DNA from: Cardiocondyla obscurior
Taxonomy: Eukaryota > Arthropoda > Insecta > Hymenoptera > Formicidae
Assembly (NCBI RefSeq): GCF_019399895.1
Contig: NC_091873.1
Coordinates: 4,267,501 to 4,331,500 of the forward strand
Direction of reading: 5' to 3'
DNA: 64,000 bases
Made by a program: the position numbers and the translations under genes. The notes below the pieces were generated by a model. It saw only the letters and a program-made list of their open reading frames with translations, searched no databases and was not told the origin of the DNA. Shown one piece after another: positions 46,522 through 56,900 of this stretch (position 1 is the first letter of the stretch; each line of letters begins with the position of its first letter).

Positions 46522-46929
46522 TATATGTATGAAAATATTGTATAACAATTAATAAGTTGTGTTACTTTTATGTTTATAATGTTAATATTATTTTATTTTT
46601 TTTTTACTGGTTGCTAAAATCGACAATCAAATAAACTAATAGTGTGGCTCTAAAAAATTTAAGATTTTGTTTATTATATGCACACTTTTCTACAATTATT
46701 CATTAAGTTTCTTATTTAAAGGAATGAAAGATAATTATATTCTCAATATTTAATTATATTCTCAATAATTAAATTCTTTTTTAAAAGTATCAAAACCTTC
46801 TTCACAACTTTTACTTTTGGGTTTATGAATTCAATTGTGACACATGACTAACTATTCAACCCGTGACTTCGTTGTTTCTCTTATTACTATTTTTACTTAT
46901 TATTTCTACTGGATAAGACTTACCACTAT
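46522..46929. other. AT-rich spacer
   Basis: No gene or repeat partner seen. Confidence 0.4.
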
Positions 46930-47593
46930 TATTTTGTCGAATGGAATGATGGTTTCACACTCACATTACCTTTTTTCGTTTAATAATATGTTTATTAATG
47001 TACAGTTGATCAAAGTTTATAAAGCGCTGTCAATCACTTCCGCATTCGGTTGATCGGTTATTTTCACGCGACAATGTTTTAGGGAAATCTGAATTCCCGA
47101 GCCGTGATGGCTCACGACACCGCCTAGGAGAAGCTTTCCTGGATCACGGTTTCCCGCGATAACGCCTAGGGAAAGACTTCTCTGAGTCGTGATGTTTCGT
47201 TTTAAGGATAACACTCGCTATTACTTTGTCGCTTAAAGATTCGCTCGTCAAGCTCGGATCGCGGATCGTTCGAGACTGAACTAAAGACTTCGTCTCTCAA
47301 AGTTTTGGACAGTTGAGAAGTGGGAGAGCTTCCTGATTGGTGATTGCTATCCCACAGGACTATTTTGATTCGATATCGGCTACTTTTGATATTCCGGATC
47401 CTCTCGAAAGCTTTTAAGATAAGGCCCTGTGTGATCGGCCGAACCGCCGCGACAAAGAAGCCGCCTTGGCGGGCGAAATCTTTACATGTTTTTTAGCGGT
47501 GCTTCCTTTAATCTCGCTTGTCGTGCACGACTTGAATTTGTGTTAACGATACGTAGTCATGTATTTCATGTATTTGTATTTGCGTACGCAACA
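46930..47593 (-). repeat. 3' LTR of BEL/Pao element
   Basis: The minus strand begins TGTTGCGTACGC right after a purine tract. It is identical to 53154-53817 apart from about three single-base differences near the outer end (46968-47010). Confidence 0.93.
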
Positions 47594-47608
47594 TTCTCCC
47601 CCCATTGA
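47594..47608 (-). other. Polypurine tract of BEL/Pao element
   Basis: Minus strand CAATGGGGGGAGAA next to the LTR start TGTTGCG. Confidence 0.75.
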
Positions 47609-47767
47609 GAGGGTACCGATCAATATTAATATTATAATTTGTGGTTTAACGCAACATAAAGTGATATCGGACGTGTCGTGTAGTTATACATTTCGAATAG
47701 TACAGTATATATCTTAAATTATTATTCGCACGCTGTAATTACAATTAGCAAAGAAATAAAACAAATT

Positions 47768-50700
47768 CTATTTTTCGATGGGCAAAGGACAGAGGCACTT
47801 AGTCGTTCTCTTCAATTCGCCGTTCGTAGTTTGAATAGTCGCGGCTCGTACGACTTGATCCTCACTAGGATGTAGTTTGGTGATTTTTCCTAATATCCAT
47901 TGGGAACAGGGAGTATTCCGTTCTTTAATTAGAACTACTGTTCCGACGTCTATTTTTGGTCCATCTTTCAACCACTTCGTGCGTTTTTGTAGCTCATTCA
48001 AATATTCTAAATTCCAGCGAGCCCAAAAATCCTGACGCACTTTCGCAATATGTTGCCAAACGGACAAGGCGTTGCCTGGAAAAGATAACAAATTTCCTTC
48101 CGGAAGGGAAGTCAAGGCTTTACCAATAAAATAATGAGCAGGCGTTAGAGCAATTGTATCATTTGGATCGCTAGATATAGACGTGATCGGCCTCGAATTG
48201 AGTATGCCCTCGATTTCAACCGTAAATGTATTTAACTCCTCGAACGTGAATAATAAGTCGCCGACAACTCTTTTAAAGTGATGCTTAAATAATTTTACTG
48301 TCGCTTCCCATAATCCGCCGAAATGGGGAGCCGCTGGTGGTATAAAGTGCCATTTAATTCGATGTTCCAAAGCGTATTTATGCAGAAGGTTCTTATGATC
48401 GTCAGAATTTATTAATGCGTATAATTCTTTTAATTTGTTATTCGCGCCTACGAAATTCGTCCCATTATCGGAATAAATGTTTTCCGGAATGCCGCGCCTA
48501 GCCACGAATCGTCTTAAGGCGGCTATGAAACCTTCTGACGTTAAATCGCTCACAACTTCTAAATGTACCGCTTTAATTGTCATGCACACGAAGACGCACA
48601 CATATACCTTGATTTTAGTTCGATTCCGGAATTTTTTCTCCTTAATGAAGAAAGGCCCGCAGAAATCTACACCTGTATTTGTGAATGGAATTGTCTCGCG
48701 TACCCGAGGCGGTGGAAGATTGCCCATCTTATAATCGATCGCGTTGGCGACAAACCGATGGCAGCGAACGCATGCTCGGATCACCTTTCGCACTTGGTTC
48801 CGTCCGTCGAGAATCCAAAATTTGCCACGTAATATATACAAGGTGGTTTGAATTCCGGAATGATAATGCTTCTCATGTATTTCTCTTATTATTTTATCAG
48901 TCATATGATACTTGCTCGGAAGCAACACCGGATGTTTTTGAGAGAATGGCAAGCTTGATCTCTGCAATCTTCCGCCAACCCGAATTATCTCATTTTCATC
49001 TAAGAACGGAGACAAAGCGAGGAATCTACCCTTATACTGTGAATCTTTATTTTTAAGTGTTATGAGATCGTCCCGAAAATGTAACCTTTGAATAATCTTT
49101 AGAATCCGCGTCTCTGCTTCATTGATTTCAGTTACGTTCAGCGGCCCGGAATATTTGCAACCGGATTTAAAACGCAAGCAATATGCAACGATCCGACACA
49201 ACTTCGAGAATTCCGAATACTTCTGAAATATGTCGGGCTCGTTTGTCGTTGTTATTAAACATATGTTCGATTTCAATTCTGGGATTTCTATGGTAGGTAA
49301 TTTCTCATTGCGCCAATCGTCTTCGCTCTTTATTAACCACGAAGGTCCGCTATTCCACATCTTATTCTTCCGGAAATCGCGGGGCATTTGCCCTCTCGAA
49401 AGCCCGTCCGCGGGATTGTCTTCTGATCTTACGTGTCTCCATTCCGCTGAATTCGTACGCTCCGTTATTTCCGTGACACGATTCGCGATGTAGGTTTTAA
49501 GCGAATGCGGCGGCGTTTTTATCCAGTGCAACGTCACTGTAGAATCGCACCACAAAACTATTTTATCAGGCGTGAATCTTATCATCTTCCGAATCTCGGT
49601 GAGTAGTCGAGATAATAACAAGGCTCCACATAATTCCAACCGCGGTATCGAAAGGGTCTTTAAAGGAGCTACCCGAGATTTAGAGCATATCAATTTGCTA
49701 ATAGTTTGACCGTCTTTGCTAGTCGATCGCATATAAAAGCATGCCCCGTAACCGATGTTACTCGCGTCACAAAATCCGTGGAGTTGCATGTTACACTGAT
49801 TTTCTATTAAAATCTTACGATCGAACGATACGCGAGGCATTGAATTTAATTGTTTTGTAAATTCCGACCATTCCGTATGGATATGTTGTGGAACTGATTC
49901 ATCCCAATGAGTTCTAGCTTTCCACACGTCTTGTATTAATTTCTTTGCATAAAGCACTACGGGCCCTAACAAACCGATCGGGTCGAAGATTTTTGCGATT
50001 TCTGATAAGATTATTCTTTTGGTTAACGTCCTGGTTGAATTTATAGCGCGAGCCGTATAGTATATTTCGTCTTCACGTGTGCTCCATGAAACGCCCAAGG
50101 TTTTTAAAGAATGATCCGCGTCTAGTGTTAAATTTTTATGTATAACCTCATTCGATAAATCGTTAATTATGCGCGGCTCATTGGAAGCCCATTGTCTGAT
50201 CGGAAAGCCGCCTAGTTTTAATAGTTCGATTATCTCATTTCGGATCGTGCGCGCGTCTTCGATTGTATCCGCGCCTGTCAATAAATCGTCGACGTACATA
50301 TCGGATTTCAAAATCTTAGCCGCTCTTGGAAATCTATGGCCCTCGTCGTCGGCAAGCCTTTGTAGCGTACGAATCGCGAGAAATGGAGACGAAGAAACCC
50401 CGAAAGTTAAAGTATTCAGCTGAAACGTTTTGATCTCTCCGTGTTCACGCCATAATATGCGCTGATAACGGCGGTCTTCTTTGTGCAATAATATCTGGCG
50501 GTACATCTTTTCGATGTCCGCCAAAATGACGTAATTATGTGTACGAAACCGGATTAAATGTTCGAACAATCTGTCCTGAATGGTCGGCCCGACCAATAGA
50601 ACATCATTTAGAGACTTTTCGTTGTTTGATTTTGCCGACGCGTCAAAAACTATACGGACCTTTGTGGTGTTACTCGATTCTTTAATAACCGCATGATGCG

Positions 50701-51067
50701 GCATGTAAAATCCTTCGTTCGTTGTTACTTCAACTAAAGACATATGGCTTGAGTTTTTGTATTCGTCGATAACCTTTTTATAATTGCGTTTTAAATCTTC
50801 ATCCGCGTTAAGTTTCCTTTCTAACGATAATAATCTTTTGAGTGCTAAAGGCCGCGTTTCTCCTAAAATTACATTCGTTTCGCGAAATGGCAACCGGACC
50901 ACATATCGCCCATCGTAATTTCGCGTTACTGTTTCGTTAAAGAAGTTCTCGCACTCAACTTCTTCCTTTGATCGTGGTTTTTCGGTAGAAATTTCTTCTA
51001 TAGCCCAAAATTTAGCCACTTGGGCCTCCAAATTATTAAAATAACAAAATGGCTCTATAGAACCTTC
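47768..51067 (-). CDS. pol: BEL/Pao pol: RT, RNase H, integrase
   Basis: The minus-strand frame is open from 51067 to 47768 after a TAA. It begins in the linker to RT (NEGFYMPHHAVIKESS, VRIVFDAS), has the RT catalytic MYVDDLLTG near 50290 and RNase H with LHGFCDASNIGYGACFY near 49790. The integrase has an HHCC zinc segment (HEKHYHSG, CVRCHRF), then VDFCGPF, YSDNGTNFVGA and FGGLWEATVK with all three acidic residues, and a C-terminal domain ending CLCPLPIEK. All core catalytic residues look present. The protein would be made only by read-through of the upstream stops or from a different start. Confidence 0.92.
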   Translation of the reverse strand, partial: EGSIEPFCYFNNLEAQVAKFWAIEEISTEKPRSKEEVECENFFNETVTRNYDGRYVVRLPFRETNVILGETRPLALKRLLSLERKLNADEDLKRNYKKVIDEYKNSSHMSLVEVTTNEGFYMPHHAVIKESSNTTKVRIVFDASAKSNNEKSLNDVLLVGPTIQDRLFEHLIRFRTHNYVILADIEKMYRQILLHKEDRRYQRILWREHGEIKTFQLNTLTFGVSSSPFLAIRTLQRLADDEGHRFPRAAKILKSDMYVDDLLTGADTIEDARTIRNEIIELLKLGGFPIRQWASNEPRIINDLSNEVIHKNLTLDADHSLKTLGVSWSTREDEIYYTARAINSTRTLTKRIILSEIAKIFDPIGLLGPVVLYAKKLIQDVWKARTHWDESVPQHIHTEWSEFTKQLNSMPRVSFDRKILIENQCNMQLHGFCDASNIGYGACFYMRSTSKDGQTISKLICSKSRVAPLKTLSIPRLELCGALLLSRLLTEIRKMIRFTPDKIVLWCDSTVTLHWIKTPPHSLKTYIANRVTEITERTNSAEWRHVRSEDNPADGLSRGQMPRDFRKNKMWNSGPSWLIKSEDDWRNEKLPTIEIPELKSNICLITTTNEPDIFQKYSEFSKLCRIVAYCLRFKSGCKYSGPLNVTEINEAETRILKIIQRLHFRDDLITLKNKDSQYKGRFLALSPFLDENEIIRVGGRLQRSSLPFSQKHPVLLPSKYHMTDKIIREIHEKHYHSGIQTTLYILRGKFWILDGRNQVRKVIRACVRCHRFVANAIDYKMGNLPPPRVRETIPFTNTGVDFCGPFFIKEKKFRNRTKIKVYVCVFVCMTIKAVHLEVVSDLTSEGFIAALRRFVARRGIPENIYSDNGTNFVGANNKLKELYALINSDDHKNLLHKYALEHRIKWHFIPPAAPHFGGLWEATVKLFKHHFKRVVGDLLFTFEELNTFTVEIEGILNSRPITSISSDPNDTIALTPAHYFIGKALTSLPEGNLLSFPGNALSVWQHIAKVRQDFWARWNLEYLNELQKRTKWLKDGPKIDVGTVVLIKERNTPCSQWILGKITKLHPSEDQVVRAATIQTTNGELKRTTKCLCPLPIEK

Positions 51068-51634
51068 TTAAATAGGCACATCACCAGCGACTACCCATCC
51101 TAATCGCGTCTTTTGTAAGTATAAGTCGAATCCATCACGTGACAGGTTAATCTGACCGACAGAGAATAATGACAATGTTGTTCCAGAGCCGATTAATAAA
51201 TCGACGGGACCGGGCAAATGAAATGTCGGATCTGCTAATCGAATGTTCGCTGGTATATGAATAGATTCCCGTGGAAATATTTCAGACGGAATGCACTCGG
51301 AAATGCGTGGAATCGTAAGGCAGCTTAACTCTTTTGTAAATTCAGTCTGTGTTGATTGCAAAATTACTCTGACTATGCCCTTTGATATGGTACCCGTTGA
51401 ATTTAATGTATTGACCGGCATATTGCAAGGTTCGGGTTTTAATTTCAAACGTTTCGCGGCGGATTCAGTAATGAAATTTACCGTCGCGCATGTATCAAGT
51501 AGTGCTCGGCACTTAATGATATTTTTTCGTTTGCTATCGGATATGTGTACTATGGCACTGGTAAGTAAATGCGGAGAATAGGCGGGTGTTAATGTCGAGA
51601 GACACATTGATTCTCTGTCGGTTCGATCTAACAA
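51068..51634 (-). CDS. BEL/Pao aspartic protease segment
   Basis: Same frame as gag and pol. LLDTCATVNFITESAAKRL places an active-site DT-A motif with Cys where Gly is usual (DTCA). VDLLIGSGTTLSLF follows. It is bounded upstream by TGA (51635-51637) and downstream by TAA (51068-51070). The absence of an ATG after the TGA suggests a once continuous polyprotein. Confidence 0.8.
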   Translation of the reverse strand: MLDRTDRESMCLSTLTPAYSPHLLTSAIVHISDSKRKNIIKCRALLDTCATVNFITESAAKRLKLKPEPCNMPVNTLNSTGTISKGIVRVILQSTQTEFTKELSCLTIPRISECIPSEIFPRESIHIPANIRLADPTFHLPGPVDLLIGSGTTLSLFSVGQINLSRDGFDLYLQKTRLGWVVAGDVPI

Positions 51635-52891
51635 TCATGGATTCTTTTTGTCGGCAGTTGGCTTTGTCTCGGATTTATACGCATTCGCATAATTATCTAT
51701 ATGTAATAACGTATTATGGCGCTTCTGACACCGTGTGCAAATTGAGTATTTGCAGGGAGTGTCACGGTGAGAACGTAAACAATTATAACACAATTTAGCG
51801 TTTCTCACTGTGTCGATACGTTTTTGAACCGAAAATCCTTTGAACGCGTCGCAAATATAAAGCGGATGCTTTTTCTTCTTACATGCTACGCAATTCTTTG
51901 TCACGTTTACCATGAATGCCTGATTTGCTTGTTGAAATTTCCGTTTCTTTATCGGCGGTTCAAATTTACTTTTTTCAACCTCGGATACTTTAGATCTTTC
52001 GCGTTTGGATGCGCACACCGCGGTTTTATAGATAAACTCGTACATCTGTTCGAGCGACGGAACTTCGTCGCGTTTAAGAGAAATTTCCCATCTTTCGAGC
52101 GTATGTTTCGGTAATTTTCCTTCTAGGATATGCACAATTATTTCTGGGCCTACCGAAACCCCTAGTAAACTCAACGACGCGAGATGCTGTTGTGTGTCGT
52201 CCGCGAGCTTCGAAAGACCGACAGTCGTTTCTTTTTCTAATATTGGAGAGTTTAAAATTAAGGAAAGATGACGCGCGATTAAAATTCTCTTTACCTCGTA
52301 ACATCGTTCTAGCAACTCCCACGCCTTTGTGTAATTCACGCCATCTACCGAAAATATTTTTACCTTATTCGCGGCGTCGTCCTTTAGCGATGATTTTAAG
52401 TACTCGAGCTTATCGATATCGGTTAAATCGGTTCGCGATCCGATCATATTCTTAAACCCGTTTTTGAACGACAGCCAATTTTCGAATTTTCCGTCAAAAA
52501 TCGGCAATGATGCCTTTGGCAACTTAACCCGTTGACTATTCGTGCTCATTGTTGCCACGTTTTCGAGTTGAGAGGTGTTACTCGTATTCAAGGTGCTAGC
52601 ACTCGTGCTAGGCGTGTTAATCGCATTCAATGATTTTTCAATCTTGCCCGCGAGTAAATAAAACCGATCCTGAATTTGCGTGAATTCTCGCTCGTGAGCT
52701 TCATCAGGGTCAACAACGGCTAATTCATCGTTAAATTCTTCGAACGCTTGGTACAACGCCGTCACGCGAGCCAATCGTAATCTTAACGTATCGTTATCAA
52801 GCGCTTTCTTTTCGAATAAATTACTCAAATTGGTAATTTGAGATTTCACCGATTTCCTTTTCTGTATAAGAAATTGCGTTCTTTCCGCCAT
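51635..52891 (-). CDS. gag: BEL/Pao gag
   Basis: 418 residues from ATG at 52891. The N-terminal coiled region (MAERTQFLIQKRKS) precedes the DUF1759-type capsid (LPKASLPIFDGKFENWLSFK). Zinc knuckles CVACKKKKHPLYIC and CYNCLRSHRDTPC, plus CTRCQKRHNTLLH, lie near the end. It closes with KKNP and TGA, after which the same frame continues into protease. Confidence 0.9.
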   Translation of the reverse strand: MAERTQFLIQKRKSVKSQITNLSNLFEKKALDNDTLRLRLARVTALYQAFEEFNDELAVVDPDEAHEREFTQIQDRFYLLAGKIEKSLNAINTPSTSASTLNTSNTSQLENVATMSTNSQRVKLPKASLPIFDGKFENWLSFKNGFKNMIGSRTDLTDIDKLEYLKSSLKDDAANKVKIFSVDGVNYTKAWELLERCYEVKRILIARHLSLILNSPILEKETTVGLSKLADDTQQHLASLSLLGVSVGPEIIVHILEGKLPKHTLERWEISLKRDEVPSLEQMYEFIYKTAVCASKRERSKVSEVEKSKFEPPIKKRKFQQANQAFMVNVTKNCVACKKKKHPLYICDAFKGFSVQKRIDTVRNAKLCYNCLRSHRDTPCKYSICTRCQKRHNTLLHIDNYANAYKSETKPTADKKNP

Positions 52892-53129
52892 GATTGCAAG
52901 AATCTAATTTTAATTTAACTAAACTAAAGAAATATCGTAATACAAAAGTACTTAAATTCTATGACGTTGTCCAGTCGCTTTGGCCGATAATATGTGTTTA
53001 GCTCGATCCGCCACAAGAATCCGAGTTAGCTCGTCCTTATTGATTCCGGGATCGCAGGTCACCAGGCTGGATTACTCGGCCATCTCGTTATCGTCTCAGA
53101 GTGAATTGTCAGAGGCCTATCGACACTTG

Positions 53130-53153
53130 CAGACCTCACAGGAGGCACCAAAA
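53130..53153 (-). other. BEL/Pao primer-binding site region
   Basis: Minus strand TTTTGGTGCCTCCTGTGAG immediately after the 5' LTR end ACAAAATA. Confidence 0.6.
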
Positions 53154-53817
53154 TATTTTGTCGAATGGAATGATGGTTTCACACTCACATTGCCTTTTAT
53201 CGTTTAATAATATGTTTATTAATGTACAGTTGGTCAAAGTTTATAAAGCGCTGTCAATCACTTCCGCATTCGGTTGATCGGTTATTTTCACGCGACAATG
53301 TTTTAGGGAAATCTGAATTCCCGAGCCGTGATGGCTCACGACACCGCCTAGGAGAAGCTTTCCTGGATCACGGTTTCCCGCGATAACGCCTAGGGAAAGA
53401 CTTCTCTGAGTCGTGATGTTTCGTTTTAAGGATAACACTCGCTATTACTTTGTCGCTTAAAGATTCGCTCGTCAAGCTCGGATCGCGGATCGTTCGAGAC
53501 TGAACTAAAGACTTCGTCTCTCAAAGTTTTGGACAGTTGAGAAGTGGGAGAGCTTCCTGATTGGTGATTGCTATCCCACAGGACTATTTTGATTCGATAT
53601 CGGCTACTTTTGATATTCCGGATCCTCTCGAAAGCTTTTAAGATAAGGCCCTGTGTGATCGGCCGAACCGCCGCGACAAAGAAGCCGCCTTGGCGGGCGA
53701 AATCTTTACATGTTTTTTAGCGGTGCTTCCTTTAATCTCGCTTGTCGTGCACGACTTGAATTTGTGTTAACGATACGTAGTCATGTATTTCATGTATTTG
53801 TATTTGCGTACGCAACA
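53154..53817 (-). repeat. 5' LTR of BEL/Pao element
   Basis: 664 bp, partner of 46930-47593. The right flank ACTAT matches the left flank of the element. Confidence 0.93.
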
Positions 53818-53919
53818 ACTATTTCTACTGCATAACACGGTCCCTACATTACCCTTGGAATAATAATAAAAAAAATGTTTTTTGTTTTCATGTTATATAA
53901 CAATTATATTTCCTGAGTA

Positions 53920-55173
53920 TGTTTTATTTATTTGAAACGACCGTAATTCTTGGGCCGCGAATATCGGGCCAGCAGGAGTGTCCGGATGTGCTCGCCGGGC
54001 GGACAGGATTCGCGAGAGAATAAGTAGGTCCAAAAATACACGAGACTTGGATGAACAATTAACTGATTGTTTATTTAATTAAATAATTTAAAGGACAATT
54101 TACCATAAAGCCAAATGTGACGAAAGCGTGGTTGAGACGTCGCCGGAAAGAACAATCATATAGTAGAACGCTTGCGGTAACGCGGTAATTGGAGCGTGTA
54201 TGCGCCGGATCGGTACGGCGATGATCGATACGCGGATCTTTGGCGGGCGGGCCGTTACAAGTTTTTCGGCAACCGCCTAGATAACGCCCTAACGGATCGC
54301 GGGGCTAGCGGCGCGAATATTCCCCAGCGTCGCGGGCCTGGGCGGGGCCTGATCGATGCACGCGGCGCGGGACGCGGTGGTTGGAATAATTCGTAGATCG
54401 CGACGCGAATGCGGTTTCCTTTTCCCGTCGGCGCAGGCCCGGGCGGGACTTGATCGATGCACGCGGCGCGGGACGCGGTGGTCGAAATAATTCGTAGATC
54501 GCGACGCGAATGCGGTTTTCGGATGTAGTGGAGGACGGAGCACCTGTCCGGTGTTGCAGTGGCCGAAAGTGCTCGGCCGAGGCGGAGAACTCTCCACCCC
54601 GGGTTTGTGCAACGGTGCGAAAGGAAATTCGCCTTGGCAAACTGACCGTTGATCCGGGATCGAGATCACTCGAAGGAGGCGAAGGGCGTTTCACCCCACG
54701 AGCCGGTCTTACTAATCGAGAATCGCTTTTGGCTTTTAGGAAGATTCCTATACGGGCAAGCGTCAGGAGTGCCTGACCGAGGCGGAGTTTGCTCCACCCC
54801 GTTGTTCTGCTTGCACCAGGAGTCGGTCGGTCCGGATGTTCGCTGTGAGGCGAACGGAACGAGAACGGTGCGCGACTTTTCCGAATTCGCCTTTTTATCT
54901 AGAAAAGGCGACGGCGGGGGTATCCTGGTACGTGGCGCCTGCCGCGGTATTCCGCGGTACCGTGCGCGTCGTGTTCGTTCGGATGAGCTCGGGGCCGCTC
55001 GTGTAAGTCCGTTCCGCGGGACTTTGCGCGTACTCGACACCTGTACAATTATCGCGCCGATGATCGGTTTCTTCGGGAGCCCCCGCGTTCCTCTTCCTGT
55101 CCGAGAGGATGGTCGTTTCGGCCTCCGGCGGTTCTTCTCCGGGAACGATGCTTTTCCCGGGGGCATCGTTACA
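53920..55173 (-). repeat. LTR-like dispersed repeat, copy 2
   Basis: Similar to 1-1051 from 54007 onward. The minus strand begins TGTAACGATGCCCCCGG and may end at CA (53920) after an AATAAA. It differs by a tandem duplication of about 101 bp (units around 54331-54431 and 54432-54530). No coding region is attached. Confidence 0.65.
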
Positions 55174-55809
55174 TATTGTTTATTCAAAATCATTTAGATG
55201 GTTTGGAACGCGGGTGTTAGGAATTAATTATGTTATGCAACACAATAATTTCACCTTTTTTTCTTGGTTTTATTAAAGCACATTACATAAAGTGTTATTT
55301 CGCTGTTAAAACTGCACACGATTGCACGCGTCGTTTAAAATGTAAGAAAAATGCTTTTTGCGAAGCTCCACACGATTGCACGCGTTTGCTTTTTTACGCA
55401 ATATAAATTTTTATCGCGATGAATAAGAAAACTTTAGATTTATCTCGAAAGTATCTGCGAAGCTAGAGAACTTATCGAAATGGCTGCCGAAAGGCAACTG
55501 ACTAGCGGGAGCAGGTCAAGATGTTGCAGTCATATTATTGTTAGTCTTTAAACAAAGACTCAGAACTTTCGAGAAGCAGGGTCTTCCCGAAGGATCTTCC
55601 GTTGCCTGGCGCGATTAGGCACAAACGGATCAAATTTTATTGCTTTATTGCTATCGCGTTGCATCGCATATGCATAGACCGTTGCAGGTCTATTTTGACT
55701 ATCTTAAAGATGCAGGTCCAAAGCTACACAGAATTTTATGTTATATTTTCGAACGTCTATAGTAACAATAAAAAATTATAGCCAATTTAACAGTATATTT
55801 TATTTACAG
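55174..55809. other. Intron end with BEL-LTR-like fragment
   Basis: 55430-55640 resembles the LTR at 27408-27870 (GATGTTGCA, TCTTCCCGAAGG). It ends at the acceptor TTATTTACAG of the last receptor exon. No gene of its own. Confidence 0.45.
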
Positions 55810-56125
55810 ATTTAAAATGTATCTGAAACTATTCATAGTGATGGGAATTAGCTGGATTATGGAATTAATATCGTGGTCAATCAGTATCGACCTCGTACCT
55901 GCAGCCGTCTGGTATCTCAGTGACATAACAAATGCTTTGCAAGGAGTTATTATTTTCATCATATTTGTGTGCAGAAAAAAGATTAAGTATCTGTTGCTAA
56001 AACGATTTGGTGGGCAAATCTGCGGTTTATTTTGCAAAATACCAGTGAATAATAATAGTATAATGAGCTCAACCTCTACAGAAACGTCTAGAATGTCCAT
56101 GCAAGCCATTAATTCTTTTAATTAA
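55810..56125 (+). CDS. Methuselah-like GPCR, last exon (TM6-TM7 and tail)
   Basis: The acceptor ATTTACAG ends at 55809. The exon encodes FKMYLKLFIVMGISWIMELI (TM6), then a loop, then AVWYLSDITNALQGVIIFII (TM7), FVCRKKIKYLLLKRFGG and a Ser/Thr-rich tail ending INSFN and a stop. The LxLFxxMGxxWxxE and DxxNxLQG motifs are typical of Mth-like receptors. The first A completes the Arg codon begun by AG at 9071-9072. The exon is intact and under coding-like composition, so the gene may be functional. Confidence 0.88.
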
Positions 56126-56139
56126 GTGTTAATAATACT

Positions 56140-56145
56140 AATAAA
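56140..56145 (+). terminator. Polyadenylation signal of the receptor gene
   Basis: AATAAA 15 nt after the stop codon, in an AT-rich context. Confidence 0.55.
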
Positions 56146-56713
56146 TATTACATTTTCGGTGTAAAAACAAATGTTACGTACAGAGTGCAATGTTAAGAGA
56201 GCAAGAGCAAGTGGATGAAGAGATGAGAGGTGTAGGAGTAGAGGTGAGAGAAAAGAGAAGGAGCGGGAGAAAGAGTGAGAGGCACAAAGAGAGCGTGCGA
56301 GGGAAAGAAAGGGAAAGTGGAAAAAAGCAAGGTTCAAAAGAATATCAAAGCTGTAAAAACAAGTAAAAAGTAAGGTTAGGCTAGGAAGAAGCGCGTGTGC
56401 ACAGATAGACTCAAACAAGGCAAGAGAACGTAAAAATCTCAGAAAGCGTCTGATTTCCCTTCGCAACAGGCGGTAGTTTGTGCGTTTTTTTTTTAAGTGG
56501 CAAGCTTTTAAACAATCCGGTGGCTGACATCTTTTTAACAATTAAATGTTAGAAATAAGTTTCGTCTTTTGAGTGGCTGTTATATTTGGACTTTGTCTTT
56601 GTCTCAAGTTCAAGTCTACAGATCCATACTAAATAAATAGTTAATCAGTTATTTGAAGTCTTTACAATTATTAAACCAATACACAGATGTAAGAACCGTG
56701 TATAAAAATATTA
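56146..56713. other. Purine-rich downstream sequence
   Basis: AG-rich stretch (56195-56320) with GAGAGA words. No ORF with a domain is seen. Confidence 0.4.
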
Positions 56714-56900
56714 TTAGGTGTACAACTTTATTTCCGCCGTTTTTTCATAAATAACTTTAGCGGTAAGTGGTAGCCGAAATAAATAGATTATAGACACAAT
56801 GTAATAAGCTTAGGCATTAGTAAACATAACGTCATCGAAATATTAATCAATTTTTATGTTTATTATATTAGGTGTACAAATAAATTTCCGCCGTTTTTTA
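56714..56900 (+). repeat. Two direct mariner-like terminal repeats
   Basis: TTAGGTGTACAA(C/A)T(T)A(T/A)TTCCGCCGTTTTT-like ends occur at 56714 and 56868 in the same orientation. They resemble mariner-type inverted repeats and lie beside the mariner remnant. Confidence 0.55.

Larger units (their letters stand above)
46930..53817 (-). mobile_element. Complete young BEL/Pao retrotransposon
   Basis: 6.89 kb with 664-bp LTRs at both ends, gag-protease-RT-RNase H-integrase on the minus strand, and flanking ACTAT (46925-46929 and 53818-53822), the 5-bp duplication usual for BEL/Pao. The LTRs differ at about three positions by eye. Every required signal is present (polypurine tract, primer-binding site), so this is a recent insertion into the receptor intron. 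Confidence 0.93.

Noticed and set aside
47017..47214. 65-codon ORF present twice (also 53241-53438)
   Set aside because: Both copies are inside the identical LTRs; duplication reflects the LTR pair, not a gene family.
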